Counted from the first letter of the stretch, positions 34,441 to 46,524 are shown. The stretch is 64,000 nucleotides of DNA from Paramacrobiotus metropolitanus (GCF_019649055.1 NW_026570221.1:3224001-3288000); one strand, 5' to 3'. Made by a program: numbers and translations. The notes: generated by a model not told the origin, from the letters alone.

Positions 34441-35653
34441 TTAGCATATCATTTCATTAGAGCATGATGTATTGTACGAAAACTCATTGCCTGCCCAAAT
34501 GTTTTCCAATGTCACCTTCTTGGAGCAATCCACACTGAAGACATCCGTACCATTCCCAGTCTTCCTGACAGCTTCGGAGAAATAGCTTCCGATTCTGAAC
34601 ACTTCGCCGGGTTCCTTTCCTTCAATCAAATATCGATTCTGCTTAAAAAAACGGCGCAACCAGGCAAACGAGCAGTCACAGTGCAGAGTATAAACATAGT
34701 CGATATAGCGATCGTTGGAAAAATTGCTGGTTCGGTTAGGATTTTTTGCACTAATCAGCGCCAAGATCAGTTTTTTCTCCAATACCAAGTTGCGTAAGTG
34801 AGGCAAATCCGTGAACGTGCCTGGCTCCAGTGTGTCTGTCGTGGATAAATCAAACACAACCTGACGAAGTTGCGGCACTCGATCGAAATCCGATTTCTGG
34901 ATCGCTAGATCACGGCAGCCATGGAGACCAATACTGTGAAGTGCAGGAATAGTACCCAGGTTATGTATTCGGGACGTAGTATTCGGCGCGTAACATCCAG
35001 TAACGGTCAGGCCTACAGTTTGGTTGCGGATTGGTTCGACAACGGCAACGGTAATCAGATCCTCTTTGCCAGGAATTTCTAACAAGTCCAGAACTACTGC
35101 ACGCTGCGGACTGATCTGGCTCACCCGTTTGGTGGTTTTAATTACTAACGCACGAGGTTTGTATATGCATGCGATCTCCACGTACGTGTTCAGCATCACA
35201 CGTCCGCGTGGCGTTTTGTCATTTACTGTACATAAATTGGAGCCGGGGATTAGCTGGCACATAGATCCATTGGCTGCAAGGTTGAAGTAAAGGATGCATT
35301 CTTTCACCGTAAGCAAATGCACTGCGAAACGATATGGCGAGACTACCGACGGAGCTATGTAAGTTAGGTTGTATGATGTACAATCAGAGTCCGCGTGCGC
35401 CGGCGCACCTAAAAATTTTAAAACCGATGAGAAGTGTGACGATCGTTTCGTATTCTGTATGAAGAGAGATTTGTGACGGCATATTTTTAAAACTTTGCTA
35501 TTCGAATAAAAAACAGTTTACTCTGAACGGTGTCGCTTAATTATAGACACTTCCCGGCAATAGCCCTACCCCAGACACAGCTGGTCGGTATGGTTTACCA
35601 AACTTACTTCCGATACAGAACAAAACAAATAATCCGCACCCTATTGATTGCAT
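34441..35653 (-). CDS. Secreted leucine-rich repeat protein 2
   Basis: Exon 1 (35599-35653) encodes a signal peptide (CGLFVLFCIGSKFG) and ends in phase 1. Exon 2 (34441-35408) starts after a TTTTTAG acceptor. Total 340 residues. It keeps DSDC at the mature start, the GCYAPNTTSRIH segment, LRR-like DFDRVPQLRQVVF and TFTDLPHLRNLVL, and the cap (LHCDCSFAWLRRFF ... FSVDCS). It is the tandem sister of LRR protein 1, in the same orientation about 2 kb away. The open frame continues upstream from 35322 to the splice site, so the N-terminus is not where the first in-frame Met of exon 2 would place it. Confidence 0.85.
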
Positions 35654-35879
35654 GTTGCAGCATTAATCAGCGTTTATTACATAAGCGGTACCAAATATTT
35701 TCCGTATTAAACAAAGTTTCATATGTAATAGTCCATCGATTATTATCAAAATGTTGCCGAACCAACAGTATTTTGCCCGCAAGACAAATGTCGACATGGA
35801 TATCCCCAGCGAACCGAGCAGGCAGACTGAAAATAAGGTACCCAACACTCGGCAGCACTAATTTTTCTGTGTGCAATGC

Positions 35880-35960
35880 ACACATAATGTGATAGTCCTT
35901 TCACTCAATGTACACGGTGCACTGAGTGAGCGGACTATCACATTATGCCATCTATCATTT
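35880..35960 (-). promoter_or_regulatory. Conserved LRR-family upstream element inside an inverted repeat, gene 2
   Basis: On the gene strand ATAATGTGATAGTCCGCTCA lies about 280 bp upstream of the ATG. A mirror copy (ACATAATGTGATAGTCC on the plus strand) begins near 35881, so the element forms a hairpin with arms of about 25 bp including TCACTCA/TGAGTGA. The other LRR genes carry a single copy. Confidence 0.6.
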
Positions 35961-36162
35961 AACCGCGTACTTCTATCTGATATAGTTCACCAGTAAAAGC
36001 ACCCAGGACATATATTGACAATTACAGGCTTTTTGAGTTTATAACTCGTTAATTATCCGGGCGAGAGTGGAGCTGCTCATTCAGCTTAGAGCTTTTTTGA
36101 ATTAATAATAGGTTAGTGGCTGTGTCGAATCGACCATTTTCCAAGAAGCCCCCTCTTTATAG

Positions 36163-36682
36163 TGGAAGCACGTCAATCAACCGACCTAGTACCCAATTCG
36201 CTGCCCGACAATTTGCTGACCGACATGTTACTGACTTACACAACTGGTTGACCGATAAATTGTTGACCTACAGTTTCCTTCTGTGCAAACTGTTGACCGA
36301 TGTTTTGTCGAAACATTTTTGCTGACCGACAACTTGCTTTTCGGTTCAATGCGCTGATTTTTAAGTTTTTCTAACTTCTCGTTGTTTTTCTTGGGTTTAT
36401 TAGGTTTCCTGGGTTTCTCTTGCGTTTCTTTGTTTTCATAGGTTTTTTAAGTTTTTTAGGTTTCTTAGATTTCTTAGGTTTCTTGGGCTTTTCACGTCAG
36501 CAACATATCGCTAGCATGTCGTCGGTGTTCACAAAAAGTCGTTAAGGGAGAATTCGTTCAGCGAAATGTCGTTTCAACAAACTTTCGGGTCACCAATTTT
36601 ATTTAGTGGGTCAGCAAAACGTCGCCAGCAGTTGTCGGTCAACGACTCAACATGATGGTCGTCAGCGGGTTGTTGGTGTGCC
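36163..36682. mobile_element. Palindromic element, second copy of the 17.5 kb family
   Basis: Ends match the 17.5 kb element (AGCACGTCAAT at the left, GGCACACCAACAACCCGC inward from the right). The arms carry TGCTGACCGACA and GTCGGTCA words around a centre of TTTCTTAGG repeats (reverse complement of CCTAAGAAA), so it lies in the opposite orientation. Candidate 8-bp duplications CTTTATAG and CTTTAACG agree at 6 of 8 bases. Confidence 0.7.
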
Positions 36683-38307
36683 CTTTAACGTGCCAGCAGA
36701 GGACATACTTGCGCCTGATTGGTGTGATGCTTCACTTCGCGATCTGTTAACAGCTTTTAGGCTTTGCTCAGACTGAACCCTTCACGCTGCTATGTGCCTT
36801 CAAGCGCATGCGCTCACGCTATCAGTTCTTAAATTTAGCGATTTACATTCATTCGATTGCGATTTATTTTTCATTTAGCTATCAACAAACGTGAACGCGG
36901 ACAATTCATTATGCTTTTTCCCATGCGCATCTTCGTAAATATGAGCATGGTAGTAGTAAATTCTCTGGCCCTGATTTTTTTTTCATTTTTGTTACCAGAA
37001 AAAAAAAACGGATACACCAGTGTGCCAATTGAAAACCAGTGCCAAATATTAGGAAACTCGGCCAGATAGTCTTGGCTGTTTTACAAAATGCTGTGGCCGG
37101 GCGGAATATATCACTTCATCAAATTGCCTGGTACCTGAACAAAATGGCGGGCTACGTGTTTAGTTTGTTTCTCGCAAACCGCTTGCCCCACTGCAACCTA
37201 CTTACACTCGTTGGATAGACGATTTCATAGGCAATTAAAAACAGCTAATTATTTTCAAAAAAATTTAAAGCTGTCCGTTTTAAATGGCGGCAACAAAAGT
37301 CGTCTCGAAATATATTCTGGCCAGCTCGCAGAAGTTATGTAGAATTTTTCCGTCGCATTTCTTTCCGTGCTGGCTTTTCGAACAATTTCAACATTTTCGT
37401 CTAGAGAAATACGTATCGTTTTTAGCACTGAAAAAGTCCTGGACAGCTGCGTGCGCTGGACGAGTTATTCGCCAGCGCATTTTTCAACTTTTCCAAAAAA
37501 TGCCGGTTATTTAATTGATTTGTTTAAGCATTTTCGTTAAAATTTTCGGCTGGATGACTGGTTGCAGCAAAAAATGCCGGTTTGTATTTTACAAGTGGCC
37601 CACATACTGCCCTTGCAGAAATAATGCTAAACCATATAATCTCTTTAAACAGTGGTCAGGAATTTGCTTTCGAAAACTCTACTTGCGGATTTCACGACAA
37701 TTACTCGTGCGGACACAGTTGCGAGAATGTTCCTGTTTCCTACAGCAAAAAAAACCTAGAAGCAATCGCTCTGCCAGACAGAGTAACACGGGCTACATTA
37801 ATTTCCTTAAACGAAAAGTAGCAGTTTTTTGTTGAGAAAAGGGTAAATTCAAATTTTCGTTTCCTGCCCAATCGGCAACCCCACCTACTTTTTCAAAACA
37901 ATCAATAAAAAACTCAAACCTTTGTATAATGTCGGTTTAATTTAACTGTCATTTGCTGTAGACACTGCTCTGTCGAATAAAACTAAAACGATGTCAATCA
38001 CGACAATCAGGCACCGGACGAACCCGGCACACTCCGGCAAAACAGACCGCCATTTTGTTCAGCCACCCGGTAAACACCAGAATAAATTTTTTTTACGCTG
38101 GCGGATTTTACTTGCTCTCGTTAAGAAAACATACGTATGCTTACAAAAATTAACTAATCGCAATTGATTTGATTGAACGCACCACAAATCACAAGAAACG
38201 CGTAGGTGTTTTCTGGTACAAATGTTTCTTGTAAAAATCTAATGGTACAAAATTCAAACCAACCTGAACGTCATCCAGCTTCAAGAACCTGAAACGTACA
38301 GATTTCG
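36683..38307. other. Intergenic; possible inverted-repeat element
   Basis: GGTACCTGAACAAAATGGCG near 37123 is mirrored near 38040-38065 (CGCCATTTTGTTCAGCCACC). This suggests a transposon of about 0.95 kb, but ends and target duplication are not resolved. Short open frames inside have no recognisable product. Confidence 0.3.
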
Positions 38308-38541
38308 TCAATCTGAAGTGGGCATAATAATCAAGTCGAGCCGAAAGCCTGTTGATTTCTGGTACCGTGTTACTGCAAGTGTGCATAATGTTGCACACGC
38401 AAGTAAATTTTCGAGTGCCGTTCGCTGCAAAACAGCCACAATACTGACAAAAACGATCAGAATTCTAGCAAAAAATATGATCAGCCACTCAAGTGACTTC
38501 CTTACTCCAGGTTTCGGCTTATCTTCGTACCTTATGTACAT
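38308..38541 (-). CDS. Small membrane protein, divergent neighbour of Cys-rich gene 5
   Basis: 77 codons from ATG. The product has a polar start (YEDKPKPGVRKSLEW), one clear membrane segment (LIIFFARILIVFVSIVAVL), a second weaker hydrophobic stretch and the tail IIMPTSD. It is head-to-head with the Cys-rich gene, 227 bp between the two ATGs. The same reading frame with conservative changes and the same stop position occurs upstream of the broken copy at 57 kb, and traces (ending VPTSD) lie upstream of member 2. Conservation at the amino-acid level argues for coding, either as a small gene or as the last exon of a larger one. Function unknown. Confidence 0.45.
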   Translation of the reverse strand: MYIRYEDKPKPGVRKSLEWLIIFFARILIVFVSIVAVLQRTALENLLACATLCTLAVTRYQKSTGFRLDLIIMPTSD

Positions 38542-38768
38542 GACAAATTACCAAAAAACCGGCCGTGATTATTGTGCCGGTTGCTGAATTGGCGCATCAC
38601 GCAGACAAAACCACTTCTGTTCCTTCCGATATTTAAGCAAACTTCCAGAGTACTGCAAACCAGTATACAGATCTGTACATCTTTATGTTTGTCGAGTCTC
38701 CATAGTACGGCATTTCAAGTTTCTCCCGAGCTATTTTATACAGTAGTGCGACGCTTGTTAAGCACCGA

Positions 38769-40179
38769 ATGGCAGCATTTAAAGCTGTTGCTGTGATCTT
38801 TGCTATCGCGCTGAACGGCTGGTTCTTGCGTGACTGGACAGTAACTGCTTATACTGCTCCACCAATCGAATACATCTTCGAGGTAAGCATCTCTTACCAC
38901 TAGAAATGCCATTAGAAGTTTTTCTACTTTGAACGGTTTATTGGCCCGATTACCTTCCTACAGTGCGATAGCTCTCCTACTAACGAAACGTACAAAAAGA
39001 TTACCGATCTCCGTGGCGCACGATGCAGTGAGCCGGTGACCACGCTAATTACTAAAGGAAGCCCGGATAACGTCAAGTATCAAGTCCATTACACAGTAAG
39101 TTCTGCCACGTATCGCGGCGAGGCGGCTAGCACCTCGGTCCCTTTGTCGGAGCGGGCAATCTGCCGACGCGGCAGTCTTTTGGACTACACTATGTCTCTA
39201 GCATAATACATCCCTTGTTGACGAAAATGTTTGCATTACAAAATCATTGCATTATATACAAGAAAAGCACGCCATAACCATGCTAATTTGGGAAATAATT
39301 TTGAAAAATTGCAACCTATCTGTACTTCGCGTTAAACACCTCATTCTGGCTTCGCAGCACAATAATTCGCGTGTTTTTTCTTAACTATTCAGTGCCAGAC
39401 CCGAGAAGAACCAGTCCAGTGCAATGAAACTCCCAGGGACATCCAGTGCACAACGGGAGACCAGTGCAGGTGTTGCCTGAATGTTGCCATGGAAGCCCTT
39501 TGCCAGGACGAACGGCTATCACTACGGCGTTTTTTGCGTACTTGCAAAAGAGTCTCCCTGCCAGTGACGGATCCCCCAGCTGACCCCGCAGAGGACGAAG
39601 TGACGGTGATTTATGAGGTGCCAAGTGAGATAACTGCAACTACCGTTCCAACGGTCGGGAATCACGTGTCAGGTGACAGCGTTTGTATATTCTAGACCTT
39701 TATGCAAAACCAGAACACCAATAATACTAAATGTGCGTGTATGTATGACAGGTCGACCATATTGCCCCGACGGTAACGACAGTATTCTCGAAGGGAGCTG
39801 TTTCGTACCGGCGCTGATGATCGTGGTAGATAAGGGGAACTGTTTGCAAAAGATTACCGCTGGGGTGCCCACTGAAAAGGTGGCAGGCAGTGATTACACA
39901 GTCAACATCGCTTACTGGTCCTCGGGCCGGCATGAAACCTGGAACGGGCTGTCTCCTATTCCGGCAACTGCCTTTAACACCGCATTACGCGTTCTGGATG
40001 ACTGCAACAAGTATAACGTATGCTCCAAATGCAAAAAACTACCGTTGGTGAAAGTTATAATCGAACAAGGATACGCAGTGCCTACAACCTTGGAGGAAGT
40101 TGAGACCAACGATACGACTACGCCCTGGGCGCCGATTCCCTCCGCGTGGAAGCAGCCTATTTATCCTACGCATTATTGA
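38769..40179 (+). CDS. Secreted Cys-rich four-exon family, member 5 (complete)
   Basis: Exons 38769-38882, 38964-39095, 39393-39672 and 39752-40179 give 954 coding bases (317 residues), the same total as member 3. All introns are GT-AG with phases 0, 0, 1. Exon 1 is a signal peptide (AVAVIFAIALNGWFL) ending IEYIFE. Exons 2 and 3 begin with Cys. Exon 3 is richest in Cys (CQTREEPVQC, CTTGDQCRCC). Exon 4 carries PYCPDGNDSILEGSCF, CLQKITAG, an IAYWSSGRHETWNGLSPIP stretch and a Thr/Pro-rich tail. The tail replaces the short C-terminus of members 3-4, while the CSKCKKLPLVKVI part is kept. No known domain; probably secreted and disulfide-rich. A small divergent membrane frame lies upstream. Confidence 0.8.
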
Positions 40180-41705
40180 GAACCGCTTAATTATTACAGC
40201 AGCGATACGCATATGTTTTAATTGGGTGCCATGGCTTCCTTAAAATATTGATAATAGATTTGATTATAGAATTTAAATGAAACGTCATGTGCTGTTGGAA
40301 TGAACGAGTATATTGCAAGCGCCGCTCTAGTAAGCGCATGGTCAAGTTAAACTCTGCCAGCATCTAAAAGTTGTTCAAAAGTTTTAGAAAAGGAAATAAC
40401 AGCCCTGTAAGTGGCAGTTTGTTAAGGCCAGCATAGTGTACAAATGTAGCATAACAAGTGGCTAACATAATAAACCCATCTGTTACGGCAAACGACTGAC
40501 TATTACTAATACGGTGTGGCTATTGAGAACGCCTCGCACAATATTTTTGGCTATGCCCACGAACAAGGCCGTAGCGAGGTCCGTGGGATGGGGTAGGCGC
40601 AATTTGGCTGCGCCATTTGTGCCCGCTTCGAAGGTCCATCTGAGCCCACTGCGCCCATAAATTTCGCGAAGTGGCTATGCGCAGGAGTTTCGTACTGCGG
40701 TGCTTTACTGTGCAAGTGTGCATCGTACGTTACATAGCAACCTGTGACCGTTGATAAGTAGGTACGAACCGTACGATAGTTGATTGCATTGCTGGCATGG
40801 TATAATTTTTTTTTTACCTTCCCTGAAATTTGTTTGGCCCCTGGGGGCCGGGGGGTTCTCCCATCGCAGCCTGATGCTAATATTGGCACGCGCATTTGCG
40901 CAAAAATCTGTAATGGTAGGAGGCATCCAAAATCGGGATTTTTCTACTACATACAGTACATAATTATGCGAATGAGTTTCTATGTTTAAAACACCAGACT
41001 CTGGGGTAATACATCATCCTGCGGCTACAGTATTTTCCATTGTACCACCGCTGCTACAACGGCGAATTTTTGGTTCCGACTTACTGCAGCGAGTGCGGTT
41101 GTATGCGCATTGTGATGAGTGTTCTTGCTGTATTACGGCTGTGAGGCTGATTTTAAACCTGATGGATTTATCTGTATATAAAGAATGCACAGAGTCGAAA
41201 ATTTACACAACAAATGCACAGTTTTCCGTGTAGGCCGAAATATATTTATTAATTTTTACTGAACTGACAAGTTCTTAAAAAAAAACACATAACCCAATAC
41301 TGCCGACATAAAAAGCGAATGCTGCAAAGTAAGTCTGAAGAAAAACAGGAAAACGTTTTTACTTGTTTATCAACGTCAGAATGCCAAATTAATTTTAACA
41401 GCGACCATATTTGTTGTGCAGCAATATAAATGACCCTGTTTAGTCCACTGCCCTACGACTTCACTACGAACTCACAGAAATCCAAATCTAGCGAACTTTT
41501 ACACCGAAAAGGTTAATCGACCCATCTTTTTAATGAAGATTCTCTTACAACTGTTAAACAAGTTTTTTTTCTCTTGTAACAAATTAACAACGATATTTTT
41601 GTTAGTATCTGCGCAAAAATACAGTTAACACATTTTCAAAAATAAAATACTTATCATTAAATGCAGAATTAAATTTCCAAATTCTAAGGAAAAGAAGGGG
41701 AATAC
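40180..41705. other. Intergenic with a GC-rich dispersed repeat
   Basis: The segment 40540-40900 shares words (TGCCCACGAA, GCCGTAGC, GGCGC-rich runs) with 46190-46400 in the opposite orientation, so it is probably a dispersed repeat. No gene supported. Confidence 0.35.
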
Positions 41706-42040
41706 CTAGTGCTGCTGCACGGGAATCGCGCCATTTTGGTCCTTATCCACGAAGGCTAGAGAGTGATCAGCTAGCAGCATTACCGGCATGCGTCTGCTCT
41801 CCACAATCTTCGATTTGCCCACCAACGCTTTAAATTTCTACAAAAATCCACATATTAATTCAAATAAAAAAATTGAATGCTTTCTAATTAAATCAACAAA
41901 TTAGTCGCTAATTCAAAAAAGAACACTCCCTTATCTTTCACTGCAAACCAACGGAAGGCGGCGGGATGCGGCATGAAAGATCCCATGCGATTAGTGGTGA
42001 CCTTTGGATGTTCTCCGTCGAAAGTCGACGTTTTAGGCCA
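41706..42040 (-). CDS. Unrecognised gene, last two exons (fragment)
   Basis: Exon a (42040-41942) reads FDGEHPKVTTNRMGSFMPH and ends AFRWFA before GTGAAAG. After a 104-bp intron with TTTTTGTAG, exon b (41837-41706) reads KFKALVGKSKIVESRRM, then PVMLLADHSLAFVDKDQNG, and ends IPVQQH and a stop. Both splice sites are phase 0, and the composition is that of a well-folded cytosolic or enzymatic protein, unlike the neighbours. A TGA stands in frame at 42041-42043, with no acceptor between it and the coding part. Either an upstream acceptor is unrecognised or this is the 3' remnant of a dead gene. I do not recognise the family. Confidence 0.5.
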
Positions 42041-42636
42041 TCAACTGGATGGAATAATGGCTACTGAGCTACTAGACTAGTAAAAAAGTCTAGGCATAAA
42101 CAATATTCTCATTCTTGTATTGCAAAGTGCAGCTGCGTTCTAATCCCGGTTCGATTTCGTAAAAAGGCATTCATGGATTAAATGTGCTGAGCACCGTCAA
42201 AATACGGAGCCAGGACGGATGCGTTTTAATTGTAACATTTCGTTGTAATTTTACGTAGTACTCCAGACGTACCAATTAACGTCAAACACTGCGCGATAAC
42301 TCTACTTAAACATACTGTCGCCGTCACGTCTCGGGTCTGCACAACACACGTCAAAAAAGTGCTACCTGGCGAACCGGGAATGCAGTAGGGATTTATGTTC
42401 TCGTACGTACTTCACATGCATTTCATTTCTCAAAATTATTTATAAAACCGTCCCACCGATACCGGTTTCGGCAAAACTGGCTTCGGTAAAGCTTTCAAGG
42501 TGACCTTGAGAACAATAGCAGTGCCAGTTGCTTGTAACATTTATTTAAGTATTAAGTATGTACTATAATAAATTTGTAGTTATTTTATTTGCAAACATGC
42601 TGAATTTTAATCGCCTGATTGCTGTTCAAAATGTTC

Positions 42637-42637
<1 letters not shown>

Positions 42638-42728
<91 letters not shown>

Positions 42729-42845
42729 TATGAATGCATATATGTGCATACAGCAATAGCCCGATATATAACTTCATACATGTAAATAAAAAATAATGTA
42801 TATATGTATGTATACATTATATATTATAATATATGTATGTATATA
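42638..42845. repeat. (TA)n microsatellite
   Basis: About 200 bp of nearly pure TA with occasional G or C. Open frames across it (IYIYIY) are artefacts. Confidence 0.95.
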
Positions 42846-43769
42846 CATTTGGCATTATCGAACGTTAAAGCTCAGCATGTTACAAAAAGTACCAATATCA
42901 AATAAATGTTGAAAACGGCAATTGGTCTGAACAATACCGATGCCATATCACTCAAATAATTGCAGTGAATAATGAAAACAATCGACTCCGTGCTGCAGAT
43001 ATTTTGACGTGTGAACGACGACATAGTGTTATCAGCGCGCAAGTTAGTGCACAGTGGGAATACGCTCTGGACTCCGATGAGTGGTCGTACACAAACAAAC
43101 TACTTCCGCTAGGTACTGCGGATGTGCCAAACGAAAGTTACCGAAACCCAAACACTCAGGAACTTCCCAAATGTTTAATCAACAGAACAGAACGCACTTC
43201 TACCAGAAGGTCACACCAACATTCTATTAAAAGCTAACCTCTTCTGAGTCTTCAGACTCTTCTCACACGACAGACCAAAGACTTGAACACTCTCCGCAAC
43301 ACACTGAACATGCAACGAGAATCGCTAATGTAATTAGTGATCAAATGCGTTAGATAAGAACAGCAATCGTACGTAACAGAACAGATAACACGTACGTCAC
43401 AGCACGTACGTACGCAATACACGCTTTCTACGCATAGCGTGTTAGTATATTACTTTATAGGTAAATGATTGGCCACACGAGTGGTGATCGAGATAGAAAT
43501 GCCATAAAAGAGGGTGATGTAGTCGAAAATTCAAGAATTTCGTTACGTAGCATTAAAACGGCGCCTTAAGCTAATCAATTGCCCTTTAACAAATTTTTAA
43601 AAAGTTTTGAGCCATTTCCCTGCAGTTGCGTCGAATGGCTGTTGACAGTGAGAACGAAGGTGCAGGTGCTCGGGTGTCCGCACACGGAAATTTCTTAAAT
43701 TTACCTCGGGCCGATGTCCTGTTTTTTCTTCCATTACCTTTTGAAGTAATACAAATACGAAATTCAGTT
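42846..43769. other. Intergenic, no supported gene
   Basis: A 90-codon open frame at 42965-43237 has no domain, paralog or splice support. Nothing else seen. Confidence 0.3.
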
Positions 43770-44236
43770 ACCGTAATTATCGAATTTGCACCTCGCCCCA
43801 CAATAAGGCCCCCCTCCGTAATAAGCCCCCCTTTTCACAACTCGTTTGAAAAATAGCGCCTCCCCCGAATTTACCGCCCAGGGGGGCGTTATTAAATGTT
43901 AAGCGCCACAAAATGATTGAAATACCGGAAATTGCTTCATAATCATTGTTATGATTTAATGAATAAACAGTAAACGGTCACAAAAATATTGCGGTTCTAT
44001 TCTCCAGAATGCTGTTTGCAAGGTTGTGAAACTGCAAATAACGATATCTACTGCGTTCAATTTCAACAGAACAGACGCGCGGTTGTTTGAATATAACGAC
44101 CCCCTCCGAAACATATACTGTTTGAAAAATTGTAGCACCCCCCGAAATAACGTCCCCTCCCCGAAATAAGCCCCCTCCTCCAGGACCTTCGAACTATTTG
44201 CACCCCAGGGGTGCAAATTCGATAATTACGGTATTC
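43770..44236. mobile_element. MITE with a 24-bp perfect TIR
   Basis: TACCGTAATTATCGAATTTG at 43770 continues to CACC and is exactly mirrored at 44213-44236. Subterminal sequence is rich in CCCCC-type tracts (GGCCCCCCTCCG, CCCCCTCCGAAA). The flanks ATTCAGTT and ATTCAATA are compatible with a decayed 8-bp duplication, so a hAT-like origin is possible. No coding capacity. Confidence 0.75.
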
Positions 44237-45038
44237 AATAAAACCAAAACTGGTGTTGCAAGATACCCGTAATATTAATTTTGTAAAAGTTTCGTTTGCA
44301 ATAAGTGCTACACGGGTGACGCTCCAAGTTTGGGCAGTTCCCTCAAAAATTGCTAAAGGTCATCTGCCAACAAAATACTAATAGTGCAATTATTGTGTGA
44401 TCACCGTATGTTTGAGCAGCATTTTTTGCACTACGGTTTGTCGTGCTAATGGCGTAGTTTGAATTACAGCGAGATTTCAGTTGAACCACACGTCCACGTG
44501 CATAGAAATGCTGCTCGACTCATGATTCGTGATAACCCTTCCGCTTTTAAAATTTGTTTAATAATTACGCTAATGCTATTTTTCGAAATTGATAATTGTG
44601 GGCTGTTTGTCAATCAAAGATCTTGAAAAAAAACGTATAATATCGATCTGTTTAAACAAAGGATTCGTGACCTCGGCGATATTCTTACTGGCGCAGTGAC
44701 AATGAAGGGAGTTGCACTTTGCACGTTCGCAGGGGAACCACGAAAAGTCGGATGCATTCATCTTAGGCAAAATCTCATTCAATAACTGTAAGCGTTGAAC
44801 AATAACTTTATCCCGCTTAAGCACGTTTCGGCACCAACCGAAACTATTTTTGGCCACCAATCACGCCAATGCTTTTCGTTGACCCGTATCATATACCTTT
44901 AGGGTCGCTCTACACTTTATAGAAATTTCCGTGAAAAAACTTTCTTTGGGAAACTTTCTAGAAGGGCAGGTATAAGCGCTCTGAAAGTGACTGCTAAAAC
45001 ATTCCTATATTTGCCGGTTGGCAGCTTGTTTTCTTTTC
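44237..45038. other. Intergenic; one doubtful minus frame
   Basis: A 94-codon minus frame (44576-44860) with several Cys (CERAKCNSLHCHC) looks faintly protein-like and could be a transposase remnant, but I cannot assign it. Confidence 0.25.
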
Positions 45039-45126
45039 AACTTTATCATTTTTATCATTTTTTTTTCAAAATTTCAACTTTATCATTTTTATCATTTTTT
45101 TTTCAAAATTTCAACTTTATCATTTT
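45039..45126. repeat. Short tandem repeat, three units
   Basis: CAACTTTATCATTTTTATCA followed by a T-run and CAAAATTT is repeated with a period of about 41 bp. Confidence 0.8.
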
Positions 45127-45409
45127 TGGATTCACAGTAAAAAGTTGTACTGGAAAACCGCAAAACGAAAAGTAAACCGACGTGCACAAATGTTTTTGAT
45201 TTTAGTTTATGGAACGGCCCGAACTTGGCGCGGCACCCTTGTAGTTTAACAGTTTCAGTTTTGGACTTCAGGAGAAGCAGTTCTGTTTAATTTTCAGAGT
45301 GGTCAGTACAGATTAAAAAGTAATTTTGCTGAAAACAATAACACCAATAGTACTCCACCATTGCCAATAACACCACTGCAATTTACATAAAGTACTGACT
45401 ATTCACATA

Positions 45410-45895
45410 TTCACCGATTCACGGATTCACGGCATGCAAGGGGTATCAAGTATTGGCAGTACTTTACATAAAGTACTGACCTTATGTAAAGTACTGACCT
45501 TTCACCGATTCACGGATTCACGGGATGCAGTACTTTCACGGATTCACGGGATGCGGGAGGTACAAAGTATTGGCAGTACTTTACCTAAAGTACTGACTTT
45601 ATGTAAAGTACTGACTTTTCACCGATTCACGGATTCACGGCATGCGGGAGGTACAAAGTATTGGCAGTACTTTACCTAAAGTACTGACTTTATGTAAAGT
45701 ACTGACTTTTCACCGATTCACGGATTCACGGCATGCGGGAGGTACAAAGTATTGGCAGTACTTTACATAAAGTACTGACTTTATGTAAAGTACTGACCTT
45801 TCACCGATTCACGGCATGCGGGAGGTATAAAGTATTGGCAGTACTTTACCTAAAGTACTGACTTTTGTAAAGTACTGACTTTTCACCGATTCACG
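45410..45895. repeat. Tandem repeat array, unit about 91 bp
   Basis: Five to six units. Landmark ATGCGGGAGGTACAAAG occurs at 45551, 45642 and 45733 (exact 91-bp spacing); a variant is at 45815. Each unit holds the inverted pair AGTACTTTA/TAAAGTACT and a CACGGATTCACGG block. One diverged unit lies at about 54360-54450, and both loci are followed by AACTCCTGCGCATAGCTTTG, so the array belongs to a dispersed element. Confidence 0.85.
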
Positions 45896-46524
45896 GAATT
45901 AGGTACATGTGGATGGATACACCACTGTGCAGTAATTCACACAATCCCGGCAATTTTTGTATGCCGTACTTAATATATTATAATGTACGATCGTCGTACG
46001 TGCAATCGGGGTTCGTACAACTTTTCTAAATTACTACAAAATTTGACGTACTAAAGTTTCCTATAACTACAAAACTCCTGCGCATAGCTTTGACCTAAAT
46101 TTCGAAGCCTGCGCCCGTTGCGCCCGTATAAACAGCCCGCGCTTTAATACTTTAATTAATATAAGTAGTTTAATTATTGTAGTTCTTGATCGCCGTACAC
46201 CAGACCAAGGCACATCCGGCCAAAGTTTACCCTGCGCCACGGGCGCACGGCCAGTGGCGCCCGCTGCGCCCTTTGAAAAATCCAGAAATTTTGCGCCCGT
46301 GCGCCTGTGCGCCAGTTTCGGGCACAAATTTAATTCAAAAGTTGGCCGAGGAGGTATAGGCGCGCGCCAGTGCGCCTATACTGCTACGGCCCTGCCCACG
46401 AATATTTCCGAAATGAAGTCTAGCATCAGCTTTTGCCTGTTTTCTCCTCTTTGTTGCATTAACCGCTTTTTTAAATTTCTCAGCGGCCCTGAATGTCAAG
46501 CTAAATGCAATGACTTTTTTGCAG

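Noticed and set aside
42558-42817. Open frames on both strands encoding runs of Ile-Tyr
   Set aside because: They are the six-frame reading of the (TA)n microsatellite, not protein.
45410-45895. Regularly spaced repeats resembling a CRISPR array
   Set aside because: Units are contiguous 91-bp tandem repeats without unique spacers, in a eukaryotic genome.
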